A DNA stretch of 64,000 nt from Clostridium sartagoforme (GTDB lineage: Bacteria; Bacillota; Clostridia; Clostridiales; Clostridiaceae). Below the pieces are notes generated by a model that did no database searches, was not told the origin of the DNA, and saw nothing but the letters and a program-made list of their open reading frames with translations. The position numbers and the translations under genes were made by a program. Shown in pieces: positions 8,401-16,475 of this stretch (position 1 is its first letter; every line of letters starts with the position of its first letter). The DNA lies in NCBI RefSeq assembly GCF_004794105.1, contig NZ_SRYR01000002.1, forward strand, positions 124,001 to 188,000. Direction: 5' to 3'.

Positions 8401-9114
8401 ATGTTAAATATAATAAATTATTCTAAGGCATATAAAAATGGAAAAAAGGCAGTGGACAATGTATCTTTAGAGGTTAATCCTGGAGAAATATTTGCTTTCA
8501 TTGGCCATAATGGTGCAGGTAAGACAACTACTATAAAAGCTATAGTTGGTATTTTAGATTTTACTGAAGGGGATATTTTAATAGATGGAATATCTATAAA
8601 GGAAAATCCTATGGCTTGCAAAGAAAAAATTGCCTATATTCCTGATAATCCAGATATATATGAATCTTTAAAAGGTATTCAATATTTAAATTTTATTGCA
8701 GATATTTATAAGGTTTCTAAAGAAGATAGGGAAAGAGAAATAAAAAAGTATGCTGAAATCTTTGAAATAACAAGTGCACTAGGAGATTTAATTTCATCTT
8801 ATTCTCATGGTATGAAACAAAAATTAGCTATTATTTCAGCTTTGCTTCATAAACCAAAGTTACTAATATTAGATGAGCCTTTTGTTGGATTAGATCCTAA
8901 AGCTTCTCATTTATTAAAGCAAGAAATGAAAAATATATGTAATGAAGGAGCAGCTATATTTTTCTCAACTCACGTTTTAGAAGTTGCTGAAAAGTTATGT
9001 GATAAGGTTGCTATTATTAAGGATGGAAAAATAGTTTCAAAGGGTACTATGGAAGAGGTTAAAGGAAATAGTTCCTTAGAAGATATATTTATGGAGTTGA
9101 TAGATAATGAATAA
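8401..9114 (+). CDS. ABC exporter ATP-binding subunit
   Basis: A 237-residue ABC ATPase that powers the membrane protein encoded immediately downstream. It shows Walker A GHNGAGKTT (about residue 36), signature YSHGMKQKLAI and Walker B LLILDEPFVGLD. The D-loop and switch histidine (FFSTHVLEVAEKLCDKVAII) follow the pattern of ABC-2 drug or peptide exporters of the CcmA type. The gene overlaps the permease gene by 8 nt, showing translational coupling. A perfect inverted repeat stands just before its ribosome site. The substrate is unknown; candidates are peptide, antibiotic or cell-wall precursor export. Confidence 0.9.
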   Translation: MLNIINYSKAYKNGKKAVDNVSLEVNPGEIFAFIGHNGAGKTTTIKAIVGILDFTEGDILIDGISIKENPMACKEKIAYIPDNPDIYESLKGIQYLNFIADIYKVSKEDREREIKKYAEIFEITSALGDLISSYSHGMKQKLAIISALLHKPKLLILDEPFVGLDPKASHLLKQEMKNICNEGAAIFFSTHVLEVAEKLCDKVAIIKDGKIVSKGTMEEVKGNSSLEDIFMELIDNE

Positions 9115-10708
9115 TTTATGGAGCCTTACAAAAATATCATTAATTAACAGTATGGGAATAAATAAAATAACAAGCTCTAAATCTAAAAAAGAAAGAAATA
9201 AATCTATATTTTTAGCTTTAATGCTGACATTTGCTGCTGTTATGATAGTTTCTACATCAGTGATTTATTCAAAGTTTTTAGCTGATGGGTTAAAAACTAT
9301 GGGACTTTTAGATATGTTACTAACATTAAGCATTATATTAACTACAGTAACGATATTTTTTACATCTATTTATAAAGCTCAAGGTGTATTATTTTCTTTT
9401 AAAGATTATGACTTATTAATGAGTTTACCTATAAAAAGAAGCTATATCTTAATAGTTAAAGTATTTCAGCTTGTATTAATAAATTACTTAGTTAGTATAT
9501 TTACTTTTGTTATACCAGCTACAGTATATTTTGTTTATGCAAGGCCATCAATATTATTTTTTGTATATTTAATATTGATATTTTTAACTTTACCTCTAAT
9601 ACCTTTACTAATATCATCAATTATTTCTTTTGGAATTAGTTATATTTCAAATAAATTTAAATATAAAAACTTAGTTATTACAATTGGTACTTTGCTAATA
9701 GTATTATTAATAGTTGTAGGTTCTTATAGCAGTGGGGAGTTTTTACAAAAAATATTGATAAATAGTTCATCAATAAGTGATGCTATATTTAAAATTTACC
9801 CTCCAGCAGTGATGTTAACAAGAGCATTAGCAGAGGGAAGCATTATAGACTTAGGTATTTTTCTTATAATTTCTATAGGATTCTTTAGCTTATTTATAAT
9901 TGTATTTAATAAGGCATATAAGATAATAAGCTCAAAACTTCAAGAAAGTTATAAGAAAAATGATTATAAAATTACTTCTATGAAGTCATCAAGTATAACT
10001 AAAGCATTATTAATAAAAGAAGCAAAGAGATATTTTGCATCTCCTATTTATGTATTAAACACTATAATAGGACCAGTACTATTACTAATTATGGCCGTGG
10101 CAACTTTGTTTATGGGAGAAGATATAATATATATGCTTTTCGAGATTAAGTCAGTAGGAGAATTAATGCCATTAATGATTATAGCTGTTACTTGTGGTAT
10201 TTTATCACTTTCTTGTACTACTAATTCATCTATTTCTATGGAAGGTAAAAACTTATGGATATTAAAAAGTAGTCCACTTAATCCATTAGAAATATTTAAA
10301 GCTAAGATATTATTAAACTTAATATTAGTTGTTCCAGCTTTAATAATTAGTAATATAATATTTTTCTTTTCATTAAACTTTAGTTTTATACAAGCTTTAT
10401 GGTTATTTGTAATTTCTATACTATTTGCAATAATTGTAGCTATATTAGGAATTGTAGTTAATTTATTTTTCCCTAATATGCATTGGATATCTGAAACAGC
10501 AGTTGTAAAGCAAAGTGCAAGTGTTATGATACAAATGCTAATATCAGTAGGAATAGTAGCTATTCCTATACTTGTAAAGTATTTTAATATAATTTCTAAT
10601 AATAATTTATTATTAGCTTCAGCTTTAATATTTGAAATAATAATATTAGCTATAATTACTTTGATTCTTTCAAAGGTATCAGTTAAGCAATTTGAAAAGC
10701 TAAACTAA
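9107..10708 (+). CDS. ABC exporter membrane subunit
   Basis: A 533-residue integral membrane protein with about twelve hydrophobic helices and few charged loops, the transmembrane half of an ABC-2-like exporter. Segments such as FSFKDYDLLMSLPIKRSYIL before a helix are typical of large putative ABC exporter permeases in Firmicutes, where the LMSLPI motif recurs. The start overlaps the ATPase gene by 8 nt. Nothing in the sequence fixes the cargo. The GntR/YtrA-family regulator at 11054, a group that usually governs ABC exporters, lies downstream after a terminator and 345 bp, so a regulatory link is possible. Confidence 0.85.
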   Translation: MNNLWSLTKISLINSMGINKITSSKSKKERNKSIFLALMLTFAAVMIVSTSVIYSKFLADGLKTMGLLDMLLTLSIILTTVTIFFTSIYKAQGVLFSFKDYDLLMSLPIKRSYILIVKVFQLVLINYLVSIFTFVIPATVYFVYARPSILFFVYLILIFLTLPLIPLLISSIISFGISYISNKFKYKNLVITIGTLLIVLLIVVGSYSSGEFLQKILINSSSISDAIFKIYPPAVMLTRALAEGSIIDLGIFLIISIGFFSLFIIVFNKAYKIISSKLQESYKKNDYKITSMKSSSITKALLIKEAKRYFASPIYVLNTIIGPVLLLIMAVATLFMGEDIIYMLFEIKSVGELMPLMIIAVTCGILSLSCTTNSSISMEGKNLWILKSSPLNPLEIFKAKILLNLILVVPALIISNIIFFFSLNFSFIQALWLFVISILFAIIVAILGIVVNLFFPNMHWISETAVVKQSASVMIQMLISVGIVAIPILVKYFNIISNNNLLLASALIFEIIILAIITLILSKVSVKQFEKLN

Positions 10709-11053
10709 AATAGATTCTATTGCACAATATAAAGTGAATAATGATGATTTAAATGAAAAATTAATAAAAACTTTTATTTGAGTTTTATAAACAATTATCT
10801 TTAGGTTTTTAATTGGGCTGTTTCTTAGACAGCCCCATTTCTATTAGGATAAATAAATTTGTTTTTATATTAATTTGTATTTATTAGCATTATAAGTGAA
10901 GATTCTATAAAAATATAAGTCCTAGTGAAAAGGAGAAAAGTATTATTTTATACTTAACATTTCTATTATATAATGTAGTTAATGTGGAAATTTTATTGAA
11001 TCTATTGTGAATAAAGTTTTAAGAAATTAATAGTCTTAGAAAGAGGTGATAAG
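10709..11053. other. Intergenic spacer, terminator then AT-rich leader
   Basis: Apart from the GGGCTGT/ACAGCCC hairpin at 10815-10835, nothing structured is seen. TATAAT at 10969-10974 could be the -10 of the gntR operon, but no convincing -35 is in place. Confidence 0.4.
10815..10840 (+). terminator. Terminator of the ABC exporter operon
   Basis: GGGCTGT (10815-10821) pairs with ACAGCCC (10829-10835) around TTCTTAG, followed by a weak T-rich run. The same stem GGGCTGT/ACAGCCC appears at 43361-43381. Confidence 0.6.
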
Positions 11054-11443
11054 GTGATTTTAAGAATTAATTTTGATTCTGAAATACCTATATATATACA
11101 AATTAAAAATCAAGTTATAGAAGGTATAGCAAAAGGTGAAATTGATAAAAATGAAGAATTACCTTCAGTTAGGTCTTTAGCAGAGGATATAGGCGTTAAT
11201 ATGCATACTGTTAATAAAGCTTATTCTATTTTAAAAGATGAAGGATATATAAAAATAGATAGAAGAAAAGGTGCAATTGTTGATCTTAATTTGAGCCAGT
11301 CTATGGAGAGTTTTAAGGAAGAAGTTAATACCAATCTATACTATTATATGGCTCAATGTTTTAATAGAGGAATTGAGAAAGAAGATATTAAGTCATATAT
11401 AGATAAGGTTTTCCTTGATTTTAAGAATGAAGAAGGTGAATAA
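11054..11443 (+). CDS. GntR-family regulator, YtrA subgroup
   Basis: A 129-residue repressor-like protein: an N-terminal winged helix (IPIYIQIKNQVIEGIAKGEI, then LPSVRSLAEDIGVNMHTVNKAYSILKDEGYI) and only about 50 residues of C-terminal helix. This is the short effector domain typical of the YtrA subfamily, which controls ABC transporters answering cell-wall stress. The start is GTG at 11054, with AGAGGTGA just upstream. The next gene begins 2 nt after the stop, so it is cotranscribed with the two membrane proteins. It probably represses its own operon; a distinct operator was not identified by eye. Confidence 0.88.
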   Translation: MILRINFDSEIPIYIQIKNQVIEGIAKGEIDKNEELPSVRSLAEDIGVNMHTVNKAYSILKDEGYIKIDRRKGAIVDLNLSQSMESFKEEVNTNLYYYMAQCFNRGIEKEDIKSYIDKVFLDFKNEEGE

Positions 11444-11445
11444 GA

Positions 11446-12588
11446 ATGGAAGGAATAATGGAGAAAATAATATTATTAGGAACTATTATTTTTGTAAGTG
11501 TAATATTATTTATTTCTGGATTACTAGTTAATAAATTTTCAAACAATGGTATTTTCTTTGGGGTTAGGATTCCAAAGGAATATGAAAAAGATGAGGATTT
11601 AATAAAATTAGAGAAAGAATATAAGAAAAAATTTACGTTATTTATTTTACCATTTTTAATAATAATAAATATATTAATGATTTTTAACACTAAAATATCG
11701 ATTTATTTAATAACCTTATTTGTATTAATCATAGTATCTAATATTCCTTTAATTATATATTGGAAAAAAACTATAAAGCTTAAGGAAGAAAAAGGATTTA
11801 GAAGCCTTGGAGAGAATGTAGTAGTTGTAGATACATCTATAAGAAAGCCTAAAGTAAGAGAAGATAATGTAATAATAAAAACAAGAACTTTTTTAGCATT
11901 ATTAATAATACCTTTAATAACTACTATAGTAACTCTTATTGCCTATAAAAATGTGCCTAATCCATTTCCAATTCATTATAATGCTGCAGGAGTCGCAGAT
12001 GGATTTGTAGCTAAGGATGGATTTAAGGGGTTCTTCCACTTAGTTTTATTTCCTATATTAATTCAAACTGGGATGATAGTTTTATTAACTCTTACTAATA
12101 AGTTTGCAGTTAACGGGAAAACGGAAATAAATAGTGGAACCCTAGAGGAAATAAAAAAGCAAAGAAAAGTATTTAAGAGAATAAATTCTATACTTTTATT
12201 TATTATAGCTATTGAAATATTAATTATGTTTTCTATAATTCAATTTTGTACTTTATTTGGTTTTAATGTTCAAGTTATAAATTATGTATTCCTTCCAGTA
12301 ATACTATTAACTATAATAATTTTTTCTGTTATTACTTATAAAATTGGACAAGGTGGAAAAAATATAAAATATAATAGTAATGAAAAAGAAATTTATAGAG
12401 ATGATGATAAGTATTGGTTATTTGGGAATTTTTATTGTAATAAAAATGATCCTAGCATATTTGTAGAAAAAAGAGTTGGAATAGGCTGGGATGTTAACTT
12501 AGGTAATCCAATAGGCGCTACAATAATGATACTTCCATTTGTATTAATAGCAATATTGATAATATATTTTCTTATACAAGGGATTTAA
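11446..12588 (+). CDS. DUF1648/DUF5808-type membrane protein
   Basis: A 380-residue protein with about eight hydrophobic helices. Its centre carries the DUF1648 motif PFPIHYNAAGVADGF, as in SdpI-like and YtrA-operon membrane proteins. Its C-terminus has the acidic/aromatic block YRDDDKYWLFGNFYCNKNDP characteristic of DUF5808. SdpI relatives act as immunity or signalling proteins for secreted toxins, but this protein's function is unknown. Translation may start at 11446 or at the ATG four codons later; GAAGGTGA serves the first and GGAAGGA the second. It is coupled to gntR upstream. Confidence 0.75.
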   Translation: MEGIMEKIILLGTIIFVSVILFISGLLVNKFSNNGIFFGVRIPKEYEKDEDLIKLEKEYKKKFTLFILPFLIIINILMIFNTKISIYLITLFVLIIVSNIPLIIYWKKTIKLKEEKGFRSLGENVVVVDTSIRKPKVREDNVIIKTRTFLALLIIPLITTIVTLIAYKNVPNPFPIHYNAAGVADGFVAKDGFKGFFHLVLFPILIQTGMIVLLTLTNKFAVNGKTEINSGTLEEIKKQRKVFKRINSILLFIIAIEILIMFSIIQFCTLFGFNVQVINYVFLPVILLTIIIFSVITYKIGQGGKNIKYNSNEKEIYRDDDKYWLFGNFYCNKNDPSIFVEKRVGIGWDVNLGNPIGATIMILPFVLIAILIIYFLIQGI

Positions 12589-12604
12589 TTATAGGAGGAA
12601 TGTT

Positions 12605-13666
12605 TTGAATAATTTAGAAGAGATTTTAGTAGGAAATATAACCTTAATAGTTTTAGGAATTATATCATATTATTTAAATAGTTTCTCTAATAGTGGCCTT
12701 TTCTTTGGAATAAGAATACCTAAGAAATTTATAGAATATGATGAAATAGTAGACCTTGAAAGAAGATATAAAAAGACAGTAATTATATTGTATTTATCAA
12801 TAAGTATATTATTTAATATACTGTCATTTAGTTTTATTAAAAATAAAGAAGTAGTTGCACAGTTACTATCTATTTTTATGGTAGGTTCTATATTAATTAA
12901 TAGTGGAATTTTTGCAATATATAATAAGAAAATCAGAAATCTAAAAGAGAAGAATAATTGGAACTATAAAAATAATACAGTAGCTGTAGATACATCTTTA
13001 AGAAAACCTAAGAAAGATGATAAGTATAAGCCGTTACCTAATTGGATATTTATAGTACCTATATTTATTCCTCTAATAATAGTAATCTTAACTTTCCTAA
13101 GACAGGATAACTTAAGTTCTTTAAGCTTACATGAATTATATAGGTTACCAATAAATATGATTGCTATAGTAATAGTCATTTATATTATGGCAAGAGTAAG
13201 TTTAAGCTCTAGGATAGATATAAATAGTACTAATTTAAAGAGTACTATTTATAAAAAGAAGATATTAAAAATGTTGTTTTCTATTATCTTTTTAGTAACA
13301 GAAGTAGGACTTATAATTTTAAACTCAATTACACAGCTAGGATTAATTTATACTTTTGATACTAGTAGAGTAGAATCTATTCTTAATATATTGATTGCAA
13401 TTATTATGATAGGATTTCTAATTGTAATTATATTAATGGGAAGCAAGGGTAGAAGGTCTATAGATAAAGAGAATACTGAAGAAGAAGTATATAATAATGA
13501 CGATAAATACTGGGTTTTAGGAATGTTTTATTATAATAGAAATGATCCATCCTTTATGATTGAAAAGAGAGCAGGAATTGGATATACTGTGAATTTTGGA
13601 AATCCAAAGGCACTAATATTTTTTATTATTTTAATTTTATTTGTTAGTTTTATATCGAAAATATAA
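12605..13666 (+). CDS. Paralogue of the preceding membrane protein, DUF1648 motif lost
   Basis: This 353-residue membrane protein aligns along its length with the previous gene product. Shared parts are the N-terminal SNSGLFFGIRIPK, the loop NTVAVDTSLRKPK and the C-terminal YNNDDKYWVLGMFYYNRNDP. The central P-x-H-x-N motif is replaced by unrelated residues, so the pair has diverged after duplication. The start is TTG at 12605, with AGGAGG 6 nt before it; the nearby ATG is out of frame and stops at once. The two proteins may form a hetero-oligomer under gntR control. Function unknown. Confidence 0.7.
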   Translation: MNNLEEILVGNITLIVLGIISYYLNSFSNSGLFFGIRIPKKFIEYDEIVDLERRYKKTVIILYLSISILFNILSFSFIKNKEVVAQLLSIFMVGSILINSGIFAIYNKKIRNLKEKNNWNYKNNTVAVDTSLRKPKKDDKYKPLPNWIFIVPIFIPLIIVILTFLRQDNLSSLSLHELYRLPINMIAIVIVIYIMARVSLSSRIDINSTNLKSTIYKKKILKMLFSIIFLVTEVGLIILNSITQLGLIYTFDTSRVESILNILIAIIMIGFLIVIILMGSKGRRSIDKENTEEEVYNNDDKYWVLGMFYYNRNDPSFMIEKRAGIGYTVNFGNPKALIFFIILILFVSFISKI

Positions 13667-13747
13667 TTATAGATTTTGATACTTATTTAAATTTTTCTTA
13701 AGTGATGAAAATATTATTTAAGTATAAGAGTAATATTGAAACTATAT

Positions 13748-13944
13748 AAAGTGATTCTTAGCTTAAGGTGGAGTTTTATTAAAAAGTAGAGATCCAAAAT
13801 CTTGCATCTTGTGTGAATCACTTTCACAGAGTGCAAGATGCCTACTCCATCGGAAGATTAGAAGAACCAATCCAGACGCGTAGCAGTGTTTAGCTCGCAC
13901 TTATAGAATGGGTGAGTGTTAGCAATGGTAGCGATGGGATAAAA
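13748..13944 (+). ncRNA. Structured RNA candidate, copy A
   Basis: One of three copies in the window. The 5' decamer AAAGTGATTC (13748-13757) is the exact reverse complement of GAATCACTTT in the loop of an internal hairpin built by ATCTTGCA/TGCAAGAT and TGTGAA/TTCACA. An outer stem joins the GGTGGAG region to CTCCATC. A segment AATCCAGACGCGTAGCAGTG is identical with copy C. It ends in GATGGGATAAAA directly before the ribosome site of the YhfC gene, so it may be its leader. At about 197 nt its size resembles raiA RNA, but I cannot confirm membership. Confidence 0.65.
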
Positions 13945-13957
13945 TAAGGAGGTTAAT

Positions 13958-14758
13958 ATGGTCAGTAATTTATCAATTACATTTATGGGAATAAGCCTTA
14001 CTATTAGTCTATTTGTACCTATAGTAGGAATGATATACTTAAAGAAAAAATATAATGCAAGTCTTAAAGTGTTTTTTATTGGAGCTCTTGCATTCTTTAT
14101 AGCTGTTAATATAATAGAAAGTCCACTTCACACATATTTCTTAAATTATAATAAAAGTACAGCAAGTTTTTTATTAAATAATCCAGTTGCATATATGCTA
14201 TATGGTGGATTTATGGCTGGGATTATGGAAGAAACAGCAAGACTTATATCTTTCAAGTTTTTTATAAAAGGAAGAGATACTACTACTGCCTTAACTTATG
14301 GAATTGGACATGGTGGTATAGAAGCCATATTAATAGGAGCACTTGGTAGCTTAAATTCAATAGTATATGCTATATTGATAAATAAAGGAGGCTTCCAATC
14401 AATAATGGAAGGTGCTTCAGTTTCTAAAGAGGTTATAAACGCAACTTACAATCAATTTGTAGATTCAGCCTCAGTATTATGGCTTATAACTGGAGTGGAA
14501 AGATTAATTGCTATTACAGTTCAAATTTCTCTTTCAGTTTTAGTACTATATGCAATTAGAGAAAAAAGATATATTTACTATATAATAGCCATAATAAGCC
14601 ATGCTATTATAGATTTCCCAGCAGCTTTATATCAAGTAGGAGTATTAAAGAATATTTATTTAGTTGAACTAGGGATTTTAGTTATGGCAATTGTACTTGT
14701 TGTATTTGTTTTTAGAAATTTTTTAACAAAATCTCGAGATTATAATGAAATAATTTAA
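13958..14758 (+). CDS. YhfC-family intramembrane metalloprotease
   Basis: A 266-residue protein with about seven transmembrane helices. Motif one is GIMEETARLISF, with paired glutamates and an Arg, and motif two is YGIGHGGIEAILIGALG, with His and Glu in a helix. This is the arrangement of YhfC and PrsW-type glutamic or zinc intramembrane proteases; YhfC itself is poorly characterised. AAGGAGG lies 8 nt before the ATG. The gene directly follows structured RNA copy A, which may form its 5' leader, and a terminator hairpin follows at 14806. Confidence 0.8.
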   Translation: MVSNLSITFMGISLTISLFVPIVGMIYLKKKYNASLKVFFIGALAFFIAVNIIESPLHTYFLNYNKSTASFLLNNPVAYMLYGGFMAGIMEETARLISFKFFIKGRDTTTALTYGIGHGGIEAILIGALGSLNSIVYAILINKGGFQSIMEGASVSKEVINATYNQFVDSASVLWLITGVERLIAITVQISLSVLVLYAIREKRYIYYIIAIISHAIIDFPAALYQVGVLKNIYLVELGILVMAIVLVVFVFRNFLTKSRDYNEII

Positions 14759-14805
14759 AAAACATATATAATATTATTAAGATGGTAAAATACAGCTTAA
14801 TAAAT

Positions 14806-14838
14806 AATAGGGCTGTTTGCGAAAATAGCCCTATTTAA
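14806..14838 (+). terminator. Terminator of the YhfC gene
   Basis: AATAGGGCT (14806-14814) pairs with AGCCCTATT (14827-14835), followed by a short A/T tail. Confidence 0.6.
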
Positions 14839-14876
14839 AATTAAAAATGAATAATTATTTATTTAATTATTAAAAA

Positions 14877-15030
14877 GGGGCTGTCACATAAATAGTTAAA
14901 ATTAAGAATTTAAAATTAAAAATTATTGATGTAATTCTTACAGAATTACAAAAATTAATCGATTATTGAAACTCCACTAGGAGTTTTTTCATTAATTTTT
15001 CATTCTTCATTTTTAATTGTGCGACAGCAC
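14877..15030 (+). repeat. MITE-like element, full copy
   Basis: About 154 bp with imperfect terminal inverted repeats, GCTGTCACA at the left and TGCGACAGC at the right. It carries an internal palindrome GTAATTCT-TAC-AGAATTAC and an AAACTCC/GGAGTTT hairpin. A second long copy is at 43361-43514, with short or half copies at 34546, 54333, 58848 and 60401. No transposase is encoded. Confidence 0.7.
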
Positions 15031-15059
15031 ATCTTAGGTATTAAAAGGGGGTAATTTTA

Positions 15060-15524
15060 ATGAAGGATATTAAGATTAGAAGAGCTAGAGCTGGAGATGA
15101 ACCACAGATTCTAAAGCTAGTAGAGGAGGTTTTAAGTCCCTATGGATTAAAACTAAATCCTAAAGGTGAAGACTTAGACATTACTAATATAGCTAAATTT
15201 TATACTAAAAATAATGGGGCATTTGAGGTATTAGAATTTAAAAGAAGAATTATTGGTAGCTATGGCATTTACAAAATTGATGAGGAAACATGTGAGCTTA
15301 GAAAGATGTATCTACATAAGGATTTTCAAGGAATGGGACTAGGCAACATAATGATTGAAAATTCTTTTAGAATTGCTAAGAGGTTACATTATAAAAAGAT
15401 TACTTTACAAACTAATTCAGTACTATATAAGGCACTTAAACTTTATAAAAAATATGGTTTTGAAGATTTTCAGGATGAAGTTTGTGATAGATGTGATATA
15501 GCAATGCAAAAATACATTGCTTAA
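15060..15524 (+). CDS. GNAT family N-acetyltransferase
   Basis: A 154-residue acetyl-CoA-dependent acetyltransferase. Motif A is LRKMYLHKDFQGMGLGNIMI, with the Q-x-x-G-x-G pyrophosphate loop, and the C-terminal ALKLYKKYGFEDF is the usual end of the fold. The acceptor substrate cannot be told. The ATG at 15060 follows AGGGGGT by about 8 nt. A second, only distantly similar GNAT gene lies 38 nt downstream, so the two are probably cotranscribed. A MITE-like element ends about 30 bp upstream and may have replaced the native promoter region. Confidence 0.85.
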   Translation: MKDIKIRRARAGDEPQILKLVEEVLSPYGLKLNPKGEDLDITNIAKFYTKNNGAFEVLEFKRRIIGSYGIYKIDEETCELRKMYLHKDFQGMGLGNIMIENSFRIAKRLHYKKITLQTNSVLYKALKLYKKYGFEDFQDEVCDRCDIAMQKYIA

Positions 15525-15562
15525 TAATAAACAAAAAAAGTATCAAGAGGGGATGGCGTATT

Positions 15563-16066
15563 ATGAGATATTATGATACTAATATTGAAAATGTAAAATT
15601 ACGAGAAACTAAGGAAGAGGATGCTGCTTTAATTTTTTCCTTTATTAAGGAATTAGCTGAGTATGAAAAAATGACTAATGACGTTATTGCTACAGAAGAA
15701 ACTATTAGGGAATCTGTATTTAATAATAATAGAGCAGAAGCAGTAATAATTGAATTAGATGAAAAACCTATAGGATTTGCTTTATACTTTTATAATTTTT
15801 CAACATTCATAGGTAGATCTGGATTATACTTAGAAGATTTATTTATAAGAAAAGAATATAGGGGTAGAGGAATAGGAAGAGAAGTATTTAAATTCTTAGC
15901 TAAAAGAGCCTTAGAACAAGGCTGCAAGAGAATGGAATGGGCTTGTTTAGATTGGAATGAACCATCTATTAAATTCTATAAATCATTAGGAGCAATTCCT
16001 ATGGATGAATGGACTGTATATAGACTAACTGAAGATAAAATAGAACAGTTAGCAATTAATAATTAA
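15563..16066 (+). CDS. GNAT acetyltransferase, SSAT/thialysine-like
   Basis: A 167-residue GNAT. The segments ELAEYEKM near residue 30, LYLEDLFIRKEYRGRGIGRE (motif A) and WACLDWNEPSIKFYKSLGA match the diamine/polyamine or thialysine N-acetyltransferase group related to eukaryotic SSAT. By family it may acetylate a free amino group of a polyamine or lysine analogue; this is inference. The ATG at 15563 is preceded by AGGGGAT at slightly long spacing. It sits in tandem with another GNAT and is closed by a strong terminator at 16137. Confidence 0.82.
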   Translation: MRYYDTNIENVKLRETKEEDAALIFSFIKELAEYEKMTNDVIATEETIRESVFNNNRAEAVIIELDEKPIGFALYFYNFSTFIGRSGLYLEDLFIRKEYRGRGIGREVFKFLAKRALEQGCKRMEWACLDWNEPSIKFYKSLGAIPMDEWTVYRLTEDKIEQLAINN

Positions 16067-16136
16067 AAAGATTTAGCATTAATTAAATAAGAAAAGCTAC
16101 CTTTTAGCATCTTTAATAATTAACAATTTAGTGGAA

Positions 16137-16162
16137 AACTCAGCTTCGGCTGAGTTTTTTTG
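16137..16162 (+). terminator. Terminator of the GNAT pair
   Basis: AACTCAGC-TTCG-GCTGAGTT with a UUCG tetraloop, followed by seven T. The CTCAG stem is shared with terminators at 24491, 28561 and 41109. Confidence 0.9.
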
Positions 16163-16394
16163 TTTTTGTAAATAACAATAAATTCAAATATATGGGTACC
16201 TTTTTAAGAGTAGTAAAATTTATAGTTTAGCAAATGGATTTTTATTAGGTAGCTAGCTTAATTATTTGGTAGAAAAGTATGTTTTAAAAGGTTTTCAATA
16301 GATTTAAAACTCAATTAAGTAGGAGTTCTTATTTTATAGATAATAGCATACTTATAAAATAAAATTCAGGGTGCGTTAAATTTATTTAATTTTC

Positions 16395-16433
16395 TGTCAA
16401 CTTATTGACACTAAATTAATATTAATATATTAT
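16395..16433 (+). promoter_or_regulatory. his operon promoter with dyad over the -35
   Basis: TTGACA (16405-16410), 17-bp spacer, TATTAT (16428-16433). TGTCAA-CTTA-TTGACA (16395-16410) is a perfect dyad whose right half is the -35, a good place for a repressor of histidine synthesis. Which regulator binds cannot be read here. Confidence 0.65.
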
Positions 16434-16475
16434 TATGATAATGATTTAAAGTGGTAAAGTGAAAAAGGAGGGAAT

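Larger units (their letters stand above)
14759..15059. other. Intergenic region: terminator plus MITE-like element
   Basis: The 301 bases hold the YhfC-gene terminator (14806-14838), the repeat described at 14877-15030 and the ribosome site of the next gene. No coding potential is seen. Confidence 0.6.
16067..16475. other. Spacer between GNAT pair and his operon
   Basis: It holds the terminator at 16137-16162 and, near the right end, the his promoter and dyad. No T-box core and no histidine-rich leader peptide is visible. The remaining about 200 bases are plain AT-rich DNA. Confidence 0.5.

Noticed and set aside
13748..13944. Group I/II intron or c-di-GMP riboswitch identity for the repeated RNA
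   Set aside because: Too short for an intron and lacks the conserved GEMM cores; the intact flanking genes show no splicing need.
16067..16475. T-box or histidine leader peptide upstream of the his operon
   Set aside because: The T-box core (AGGGTGG-like) and a His-codon run are absent; control is more likely through the dyad at the promoter.
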